A stretch of 64,000 nt of DNA, taken from Cliona cf. orientalis. Its lineage: Eukaryota > Porifera > Demospongiae > Clionaida > Clionaidae. This document shows, piece by piece, positions 55,250 through 64,000 of this stretch. Where the stretch lies: the NCBI GenBank assembly GCA_963930775.1, contig OZ005695.1, positions 7,998,001-8,062,000 of the forward strand. The letters run 5' to 3'. The notes under the pieces were generated by a model, which was not told the DNA's origin, did no database searches, and saw only the letters and a list, made by a program, of their open reading frames with translations. Positions within the stretch are counted from its first letter, which is position 1, and every line of letters starts with the position of its first letter. A program made the translations under genes and the position numbers.

Positions 55250-57712
55250 ATGGGACGGCCTGGATACGAGGCCGCTAGGTTGCTGCAAATTTTAGCTCTT
55301 CTCCCTCTGATAAGAATAGCTCCAGTCTGCTGTCAACACGCGGAGGACTACGAGCTGACACTACTAGCAGCCATTCAGAGCAATGAAAATGGATTAGAGG
55401 TTCGCACTCTTTTCCCTGAATATTATGGCTCTAGTAGGGCAAGCCAATGGTCTGATTATGACTTGGAGTTTCAGATGGACCTATATTTTATTCCCAATCA
55501 CAGTCTATCCTCAGAGTGTGGTGATCAATACTTCCGATGCCAAAAACTTTTGGTTGTCTGTACACCAAATGATAGTGGAGAATTGAGTATCATCTTTGTA
55601 CCACTGGAGAATGGTGTACTCCTTTTAAGCTATTGGCACAATTCAACGATGATAGAGAAAAGCATTTTTATTATAAATAGCTTCAACTGTAGCCCCACTG
55701 TATTCTACAACATTAATGACAAAGTTTATACAGTTTGCATTAACTCCCACTATCTTTATGCTGCTGTATATGAGGTACAGCTAAATTTGAGTGGCTCAGT
55801 GACCAAGTTAGAAGGTGCAGAATTTGTTGAACCGTTGGTAACAGGTATCAATTTGTCATCCTCACAGCCACTATCAAACTTCATTAATGTAGATTACATG
55901 ATCTTGTTTGCTATTGGAAATAACATTATTGTTATGGATATTCTTGACAAGACACAGACACAGCAATATCCAGAATTATCCGAATGTGCTCAAATTCATA
56001 AACTCATTTCTATTACTGGTACTGGAAACCAAAAGTTACTGATAGCCTATTGCACAGACAGATACATTTACTTTGATCCAGTGTATGGAGACTGGACAAG
56101 CAAACCATGTTATTTCTCAAGTAATGGAGTACCATACCTATGTCCTAACAACAGCTACAGAGTTACCCATTTCATTAATGATACTTTATGCTTTTCAGTA
56201 AAAGGTGTTTTAATAAACACAATCAGCAATGTAAACATCAGCAGTGGTATCTGCTTTGAATCTCAAAACAGAACGTATTTTGCTTACTCAGATCAACAAC
56301 ACTACAATGTCAACATGTATGATTTCACCACACAAAATCGCTACCCTGTATCCCCTTATGACTGCTCAGCTACACCGCACAAGGACTGCCCCCAATTACT
56401 CTTCTTAGAAAATCGGTATCTTGTTATCCGTGATGCCATCTGCAATCGTATTCTTGATGCCACCATGAATTTCAGTTTGCTAATCAACATCTCTAGTGGT
56501 ATTGCTGACATTCTTGCCATTCTCCATAGCAACGCTCATAGTACTTCAGCAAAAACATCTTCTCCAGGTACTACATCCACATTAATCAGTTTCAGATCTC
56601 CAGAGCACACTAATAGTGTTATTTTCACGCCACTTATTACTAGCACTGCAGACGTTGGTCCTGGTATTAGCCAATCTGAGAGCCCTATAGTGCCATAACA
56701 TTAGTCAGTTCTCTAGAGTACATATCCACCCATACTTCATCACCTTTAAGCACTGCTTTTGCTACACCCATTTCCACTGTGACAGTCACCAATGCTACTC
56801 AGACTATGACCACATACACAGATGCTCCTACATCGATTACTGTACATAATAGCTCATTACCTTTAAGCACTGCTTTTGCTACACCCATTTCCACAGTAAA
56901 CAATGCTACTGTGACCATATACACAGATGCTCCTACATCGATTACTGTACGTAATAATTCATCACCTTTAAGCACTGCTTTTGCTACACCTATTTCCACA
57001 GTAAACAATGCTACTGTGACCACATACACAGATGCTCCTACATCGATTACTGTACGTAATAACTCTGTGGAGATAATTTTGACAGCTGTCATTGGACTGA
57101 TTGTCATCATCATCATTTTAGTGACAGTTGCTGTTGGTTTTTCTATCCGACGCTGCCGGAGAAAAAAGCGGTAGGCCTCGTGATTAAAAATGAGCTCCTG
57201 CATGTTTTGAATTTTTATTATTTTGCAGGTGCAGCACTGCATCATTTTATAGAACTCTAAGTATGTTTCTTAGTGATTATCTTGGTGTATACATATTTAG
57301 AGTATAATACCGGTAATAGTATTACAGGACCACCAGTTAGGTATAGATAGAGCAGCAACAGCTTGGCTTTAGATCCTAGCTTTATAGCTATAGCCACATA
57401 GTGGTAGGAGTAAATAATTAATATCACTGAATACCAGGCTGCTCATCAGGCTATAATTTTATTATACTGCGTACACTTTAAGGCAGATCAGATCGACCTT
57501 TCATAACTTATGCTTTTGATTATATAGGATTAAGATTCTATACCAACCGGAGTCCTCCTGTGTCACTACTCATTGCCGGCAGTGCTCAAGCAGAGGAGGA
57601 GGAGGAGGAGGAGGAGGAAGAGGGTGAAAGTTACGAGATGATGGGAACCCACTCATGGCACTCAAGGGAATCACGTTTTGATAAGGGATGGAGATGGACA
57701 ACTACAGTGTGA
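55250..57712 (+). CDS. MGRPG-type receptor with acidic PDZ tail, intact
   Basis: Exons: 55250-56567, 57032-57170 (alternative starts 56822 or 56927), 57229-57260 and 57528-57712. All junctions are GT-AG with matching phases 1, 2 and 1. Signal peptide: ARLLQILALLPLIRIAPVCC. Ectodomain blades: HSLSSECGDQYFRCQKLLVV, SIIFVPLENGVLLLSYW, NCSPTVFYNINDKVYTVC, LLIAYCTDRYIYFDPVYGDW, GICFESQNRTYFAYSDQQ, PYDCSATPHKDCPQLL, RDAICNRILD. The start of the membrane exon is present three times in tandem (105-bp unit), each with its own TACACAG acceptor and each in frame, so the stalk could be lengthened by 35 or 70 residues. Helix: IILTAVIGLIVIIIILVTVA, then basic RRCRRKKR. The tail has about ten glutamates and ends FDKGWRWTTTV, a class I PDZ ligand. 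The family is not recognised; a type I surface receptor is inferred. Confidence 0.85.
56822..57031 (+). repeat. 105-bp tandem duplication of the membrane-exon start
   Basis: Two extra copies of ATGCTCCTACATCGATTACT … TACACAG precede the exon that is single in the paralogues at 45001 and 48201. Acceptors end at 56821, 56926 and 57031, and the 35-codon unit encodes DAPTSITV, a Ser/Asn run and STAFATPISTVNNATVT. Unit length is a multiple of three and no stop lies within. Confidence 0.85.
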
Positions 57713-57859
57713 CTAATATAATTAACATGCTGTGCCATCTGTTTATCTCATACAATCGTTCTTATTGTGCATCATTATAATATTCACCGTACTAAACAAC
57801 TTAGCCCACCTTGGCCAATGGGATCCACATCAGCTTAGGGCCATCGATTGGGATGCTAA

Positions 57860-59272
57860 ATACTGTAAAACACAATGCGCATGTGATACGGTCGGGTATG
57901 ATATTATATGGTTTGCATCAATTATTCACATGGAAACTACCTACACTATGAGAGGTTATGCTAACATTAACTAGTTCAGGGATTGAAAACGTAACCCTTT
58001 TGGGACCCAGAGTCACATGTGAAATCATGATTGATATATAATATTATGACATTGTCATCATGGTTAAATTTTCTTATTTTAAATGTGGAAGACAAAATAA
58101 TATTATTATGCTCCTGTAGGTAATACCATTATTGTCATGAATGCCATTGACCCAACACAGACACTATTATGTATGAATATAGAATTACTTGACTGTGTGT
58201 CTCCTTATGACTGCTTAGTGCAGCTGGACTGCCCCCAGCCACTTTTACTACACAACCAATATTTAGTATCTGAGATGCCTATCGTGATCTAGTTTTTGAT
58301 ATACCACCACTGATTTCAGTTTGATATAACATTTCTAGTGGTATGGCTGACATTCTTGCTATTCTCCATAGCAACATTAAATTTAAGGCACTATCACTCC
58401 ATCTCCCCCAGTTATTCATAGCACTACCACAGCAAAAGTCCCGCCGGCGCCAGGTAACTATGAGACATCATTCATAACTACACTTAGAATACGTATTAAA
58501 ATTTTTCATCTCAGTGCACATCACTGTACAGTAACTTCGGTATCATTGCAACAATCTCAACTGGTACTTGTAATATAGTTGTTATTACCTCAATTACTGT
58601 ACGGTAGCTACATTGCCTCCCATAATCATCGGGCATGGGAGCTGTATTATGACATTGTATATTGCAGTATGCAGTTCATTGCTTCTAATATTAAATAACC
58701 ATGGCATTGCTATCACACCCGGAGATGTCTCTACTGCATTCCATAACAATTTTAGTGGGGATAATTTCAATAACCACTATAAAATTTGGATTGTTTGCCA
58801 TTATTATTATTTTGGTGAGCGTTACTATTGGATTTTCTGTCCAATACTGGAGAAGGAGGGGGTGAATAGCTATTATAGCTGTTTTAATACATTAAACCTG
58901 TGATGATTGTTTTCTATACAGAGGAATCAATGGATACAGAATACCAAGTGAGCATAATTTATAAATTTAAATTAATAATTAACCATAAATATCGATAGTT
59001 AACCCAACAGGCCTTAATGCAGCAACAATAGGTTCAGCCTGCTTGTATATAGCTACCAAATAAAATGTATTATTAATATGCATTGCATACCCATAATAAT
59101 TATAGGAATGAGATTTAGGATCAGTAACCATCGGCCTAAACGTTGCTGAAAGTGCTCAAGAGGAAGAGGAGGAGGAGGAGAAGGAAGAGAGTGAAAATCG
59201 TGAAACGGTGAACTTAAGGGAGCCGCAGCGATTTGGCAAGGGGCAGAGATTGATAACTACAACTAGTGTAGC
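57860..59272 (+). pseudogene. internally deleted MMGSCS-type receptor
   Basis: It starts inside the ectodomain (57905, CATCAATTATTCACATGGAA). It keeps scraps of later blades (CCTTATGACTGCTTAGTGCA near 58204; TTTCTAGTGGTATGGCTGAC near 58331) and the stalk donor (GCCGGCGCCAG|GTAACT, 58454). A helix exon (about 58723-58862), a linker exon (58922-58948) and an acidic tail exon ending near 59272 also remain. It has no signal peptide and many indels. The PDZ-type end is altered (AACTACAACTAGTG). It stands directly before an MGSCN-type gene, as at 29504/31963. Confidence 0.75.
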
Positions 59273-59442
59273 TAATTATCATGACAGATCGAACCATGAT
59301 TTATATTGTGTCATTAGCGTCCAACAGTGACACATACTGATTGTATTCACTAAGTGTAGGGGTGGCTCTTTCAGAGCCGTGGGCGTGGCTGGGAATTAGA
59401 AGAGTCAAGCAGTTGCAGCCAACAGCCAAGTGGCAATTAGTC
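59273..59442 (+). promoter_or_regulatory. MGSCN-type promoter
   Basis: AGAGCCGTGGGCGTGGCTGG is shared with 31888-31907 and 24090-24112, about 60 bp before the start codon. It resembles a GC/CACCC-box core. No TATA box. Confidence 0.45.
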
Positions 59443-62142
59443 ATGGTGTCTTGCAATTTGTGGTTGGTGCTTATGGCTCTTCTCCCAGTGATCAAAATAT
59501 CCTTTGTCTATTGCCAATGCACGGACGACTACAGACTGACGCCGTTTTTAGTAGCCATCAAGAGCAATAACAGTGGACTGGAGATTCGTACTCTCTTCCA
59601 AGAAGGTCTCGCGTCTGTCGGTAACAGTGGAACGAGCCAATCATGGCCTACCCACGTCGTGGAGCCGCTAGAACCTCAGACGAAATTTATTCCTGGTTAC
59701 AGCTTGTCTTCAAAGTGTGGTGATGAATACTACCGATGCCAAGAACTTTTAGTTGTCAATGACTCTAGTCACAATAATGGTTTGGGATCGCTCAGTATCG
59801 TGTTTGTTCCACTGGAGACTGGTGTGCTACTTCTACGCTTTTGGTATGACTCAGATGCCACAATAGTACAGTGGAATACTTCTATTGTAAATAGTTCCAA
59901 TTGTACACCCACAGTATTCTATAAGATCAACGGCAAATTCTATATGGTTTGTACCAGCTCATATTATTATGAAGAGCATTTAATATACAATGCTACTGTA
60001 TATGATCATGAGGTATGGCCGAATTTCAGTGGTTCAGGTACAGCAAATATAGAGCAAACGACTATAAATGTCATGATCAATAATATTTCATCATCAAACT
60101 TTTCAAATTTCATCATTGTGGACCAAAGGATCTACTTCGCTATTGGAAGCATCATTGTTGTGTTGGACATCCTGGATTCAACACGGACACAACAATATCC
60201 TGAACTACCTCAATCATTATGCCCTCAAGTTTATAAACTTGTAGAATCTGTCGACGCTCGAAATCAAACTTTACTAGTAGTCTATTGCACAGACGGATAC
60301 ATTCTCTATGATCCAGTGTTTGGAGATTGGTCCTCAAGATTCCTCTTCTCAAGTAGCGGGGTACCATATCTGTGTCCTGACAACATCTATAGAGCTACTC
60401 TTTTCACAGAATCTGGCACTTTACGATTTTCAGTAAGGGATTCAATACTAGTCACAATCAATAATACAAAAATAAGCAACGGCATCTGTTTTGAATCTCA
60501 AAATGTAACATATTTTGCCTACTCAGATCAGCAACACCATAATGTCTATGTATATGATTTCATTGGACAAATCGATTACCCTATATCTCCTTACTTCTGC
60601 TTGCACTCACACAAAGAATGCCCCCAATTATTCACATTATTAGATAATCAATATCTAGTAATCCGAGATTCCGATCGTGATCGTATTCTTGATACCAAAA
60701 CCAATTTCAGTTTGATATTCAACATCTCTAGTGGTATAGCTGACATTCTTGCTATTCTCCATAATATTATTAGTAACACTAGTGCTATCACTCCGTCTCC
60801 TGCACCAAGTACTACAACAGAAAGTGCTCCTTCAAGTAGAGCTGATGAAGTGTTGACATCAGATTCTACTGTTGTATCAACAGACATACAAACCGACATA
60901 CCTAGTACTATTCCAATTACTGAGCAGTCAAAATCAACTGATCTTCAATTGGCACTGATCGTGGTATCTTCAATAGCGGTTGTGGTTATCATCATCAATA
61001 TCATTGCCATCACTGTTTACTTCTTCAAGCGATACAGAAAACATCACAGGTAAAAATTAATATTATTTCAACAATCACTAGGGTATCAGTATCATAATAA
61101 TTATTTTATTCTTATTATAATTAATATATAGTCCACCAGGATATGAGTGCATTTTGAGCTATGTATGTAATAATAATCTTAGATTAGTACTATAGTGCTT
61201 CAGCTTGTGTACCCTGCAGCTTGGCAAGTGCTATGGTTGATACCAGAACAGCGTCGGCTAGGAAACCAACCATGTACTGGAACATCTGCTGTTTCCAGTA
61301 CATGATGGAGCCAGCAATACAGTAACTCTGCTCTGTGGGAATGTTTACATGAATACACAATATCATAATAGTACACCTCAGTCTATCAAATTGAATCGGT
61401 GTATCATGCAACCATCATATAATAATATGAATGTAGTCTATACCAATTATGTACTCCATTGTTTCACTGTGAGGTGATAAACACTCAATGCCACTTTTTA
61501 CTGAATGAGTGTGCAAGCATGTAGTGGCATTTCTGTGATTCAGTGTTCCACGGGAAATTCCATAATATTATAGGCAAATGCATGCTGACGTGTGTTTTTT
61601 TTGAAGTCTTAGATATCAGCTATTCTTATTTTGAACATAATATTATTATAGCTATAGATGTTGTATTTTAAATTTCCATCATGCAGTTATGATCTTCTCC
61701 TCCAACTAGACAGTGTGGCTAACACTATGGATGGACAAAAATTAATGGGTAAATAGATAGCTACCAGCATATATGCATGGATTGCATAATATTATACAAA
61801 AAGTGGTCGTACAACATACTATGATTCATCATGGGGTATGTTACTTGTCAACTTTGAGCTTTCTCAGGGAGCCAGTGCAAAGTCTAAATGCATGGTCAAA
61901 TAAAATTGTTTTCTACTGCCATTAATAATCATATACTGAGCTTTTCTGTGACATTGTAGACTCAGATAATACCGTGGCACCACCACCATCACATTCATCA
62001 GTGGTCAGTGAAATTATTCATGAAGGTATTGTTATCATCAATGCATGCTCTGACAATACTGAGTCACATGATGGCTATTGTTACATCTGCAGAATCTGAT
62101 GCTCCACAAACTGAAGCTTTTCAAGAAGTTAGCTACATGTAA
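59443..62142 (+). CDS. hybrid receptor: MGSCN-type ectodomain fused to MLALL-type TM and tail
   Basis: Exons: 59443-61049, 61687-61748, 61960-62025 and 62093-62142. Signal peptide: MVSCNLWLVLMALLPVIKIS. Ectodomain: GYSLSSKCGDEYYRCQELLV, SIVFVPLETGVLLLRFW, NCTPTVFYKINGKFYMVCTS, LLVVYCTDGYILYDPVFGDW, PYFCLHSHKECPQLF. The sequence matches the pseudogene at 31963 up to APSS, then switches to the gene at 38321 (RADEVLTSDSTVVS … TIPITEQSKSTDLQL), taking its helix (ALIVVSSIAVVVIIINII) and tail exons. The tail is altered: PPPSY has become PPPSH, exon 2 has a 6-bp in-frame gain, and an insertion in the last exon ends the protein at QEVSYM instead of KVATGKN. The frame is open throughout, so a product is likely, probably without WW binding. 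Confidence 0.85.
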
Positions 62143-62199
62143 AGTAGCAACTGGCAAAAATTAATTTTAAACTTTTAATTTTAAAGCTTATGCAGGTTT

Positions 62200-62415
62200 G
62201 ATAGCATAGCTAATTTTAATAATCCGAGGCTGTATTATGGCTATGTTGCACGAGTATGTTGTATTAGTCCCGTTCCTAGACGCGTGCAAGAATGTGACTT
62301 GGGAATGAGACCGAGAATACACTGCCTGCGCATGCTCAAAGGATAATTGAATATGCAAAACCGGACTTTCCAAAATTCTGTCACTCCCACTGACTAATCA
62401 ACTGACAATATAAGA
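62200..62415 (+). promoter_or_regulatory. MGRPG-type promoter block, copy 6
   Basis: TAATCCGAGGCTGTAT, CCCGTTCCTAGACGCGTGCA, GTGACTTGGGAATGAGACCG, CCTGCGCATGCTCAAA and CTCCCACTGACTAATCAACT are all present in order before the ATG at 62416. Confidence 0.55.
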
Positions 62416-63918
62416 CATGGGACGGCCTGGATACGAGGCTAGGTTGCTGCAAATTTTAGCTCTTCTCCCTCTGACAAGAATAGCTCCAGTCAGCTGTCAA
62501 CACGCCGACGACTACGAGCTGACACTACTAGCAGCCATTCAGAGCAATGAAAGTGGATTAGAGGTTCGCACTCTTTTCTAATTCTCTGGACATTATGGAT
62601 TTAGTACAGCAAGCTAACGGCCTGATCATGACTTGCAATTGGAGCCTCAGATGGACTTATATTTTATTCCCAATCACAATCTGTCTTCAGAGTGTGGTGA
62701 TCAATACTTTCGATGCCAAGAACTTTTGGTTTTCTGTGCACAAAATGATAGTGGAGAATTGAGTATCATCTTTGTACCACTGGAGAATGGTATGCTCCTT
62801 TTAAGCTACTGGCATAATGCAGTGATGATGGAGAGAAGCATTTTTATTGTAAACAGTTCCAACTGTAGCCCCACCGTATTTTATAACATTGACGGCAAAG
62901 TTTATACAGTTTGCATTAACTCATATCAACTTTATGTTGCTGTATATGAGGTACAGCTAAATTTGAGTGGCTCGGTGACCGAGTTAGAAGGTGCAGAATT
63001 TGTTGAACCGTTTGTAACAACTATCAATTTATCATCCTCACAGCCACTGTCAAACTTCATTATTGATGTAGATCACATGATCTTCTTTGCTGTTGGAAAT
63101 ATATATCATCACTGTTATGGATATTTTTGACAAGACAGAGACAAAGCATTATCCAGAATTACCCGAATGTTATCAAATTCACAAACTCATTTCTACTACT
63201 GGTTCTGGGAACCAAAATTTACTGGTAGCCTATTGCACGGACGGATACATTGCCTTTGATCCAGTGTTTGGAGACTGGACTGGCATACAACATTTCTCAA
63301 GTAATGGGGTACCATACCTATGTCCTAACAACAGCTACAGAGTTACCCATTTCATTAATGATAATGTTTTACAGTTTTCAGTAAAAGGTGCGTTAATAAA
63401 CATAATCAACAATGTAAACATCAACAGTGGTATCTGCTTTGAATCTCAAAACAGAACATATTTTGCCTACTCAGATCAACAACACTACAATGTCAATGTG
63501 TACGATTTCACCACACAAAAACACTACCCTGTATCTCCTTATGACTGCTCAGCTACACCACACAAAAACTGCCCCCAATTACTCTTCTTAGAAAATCAGT
63601 ATCTCGTTATCCGTGATGCAATCTGCAATCTTTATCTTGATATCATCATGAATTTCAGTTTGCTATTCAACACCTCTAGTGGTATTGCTGACATTCTTGC
63701 CATTCTCCATAGCAACGCTCATAGTACTTCAGAAAAAACATCTTCTCCAGGTACTACATCCACATTAATCAGTTTCATATCTCCAGATCACACTAATAGT
63801 GTTATTTTCATGCCACTTATTACTAGCACTGCAGATATTGGTCCTGGTATTAGCCAATCTGAGAGCCCTACTGCCATAATATTAGTCAGTTCTCTAGAGT
63901 ATACATATCCACCCATAC
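62416..63918 (+). pseudogene. MGRPG-type receptor with nonsense codons and frameshift
   Basis: It begins MGRPGYEARLLQILALLPLT. Two G-to-T type changes convert conserved GAA codons into TAA (CTTTTCTAATTC near 62580; GCAAGCTAACGG near 62614). An insertion near 63100 (GGAAATATATATCATCAC) shifts the frame within the IIVMDI blade. The remaining blades (FDPVFGDWTGIQHFSS, GICFESQNRTYFAY, PYDCSATPHKNCPQLL) are readable to the stalk donor at 63750. Homology with related introns ends at 63918. Confidence 0.85.
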
Positions 63919-64000
63919 CAAGAGTATATAAAAGGAGGGAGAGAGAGTATCCTACTTCCTATTGCTGTGTGCAAACACCCTTTGCCAAGTACAGAGGTCA
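63919..64000 (+). other. new sequence with TATA-like box at the window edge
   Basis: From 63919 the sequence leaves receptor homology. It contains TATAAAAG (63927-63934) followed by a GA-rich run, which could be a core promoter or the start of another insertion. It is too short to judge. Confidence 0.3.

Noticed and set aside
56799..57245. Minus-strand frame of 148 codons with repeats
   Set aside because: It is the shadow of the 105-bp tandem duplication and helix exon of the + strand receptor.

Overview
This window looks like nuclear DNA of a marine invertebrate, most likely a demosponge. It is AT-rich and full of TATTATAAT-type runs, and its introns are short with GT-AG ends. It also has many miniature inverted-repeat transposons, a LINE, a Ginger-type DNA transposon and a receptor with ZU5-UPA-death domains. 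The sponge assignment is inference from style; a cnidarian or another early-branching animal is not excluded. Nearly all genes read on the + strand.

The main content is a tandem array of at least twelve genes and pseudogenes for one receptor family that I do not recognise. Each member has a signal peptide, an ectodomain of about 400 residues, a Ser/Thr-rich stalk in most, one transmembrane helix and a short cytoplasmic tail. The ectodomain carries repeated strand-turn-strand motifs and paired cysteines and looks like a beta-propeller. Two branches are present. Branch 1 covers 1-20.6 kb: pseudogene 374-1759, a full gene at 8579-14124 whose tail continues into ZU5, UPA and death domains, and pseudogene 19191-20577 with a micro-inversion. 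Branch 2 covers 21.3-64 kb and has four N-terminal types, named here after their first residues: MMGSCS, MGSCN, MLALL and MGRPG. It also has two tail types. One tail has a glutamate run and ends in TTTV or TSTV, a class I PDZ ligand. The other carries a PPSY WW-domain ligand.

The apparent ancestral repeat unit is [MMGSCS][MGSCN][MLALL][MGRPG], repeated with deletions. Likely functional members are 29504-31755, 34641-37226, 38321-42591, 55250-57712 and the hybrid 59443-62142. Members at 45001 and 48201 are broken by single small indels. Headless tails and internal fragments (24.1, 28.5, 47.5, 50.7, 53.8 and 57.9 kb) mark deleted copies. Several genes are mosaics whose middle or tail segments match a different N-terminal type. 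This points to gene conversion and unequal crossing-over, as seen at allorecognition and immune loci. An allorecognition or self/non-self role is inference only.

Mobile DNA fills much of the rest. A tandem pair of elements with a nested insertion lies at 1926-3730. A MULE-like element with about 240-bp inverted repeats and a 9-bp target duplication lies at 4034-5545. A Ginger-type transposon at 5807-8409 has an integrase, a Ulp1-like protease and a PHD finger, with a CACC target duplication. A LINE with endonuclease and reverse transcriptase lies at about 24300-27868. More than ten miniature elements are also present, several with their empty site preserved in a paralogous copy. No rRNA, tRNA or CRISPR was seen.
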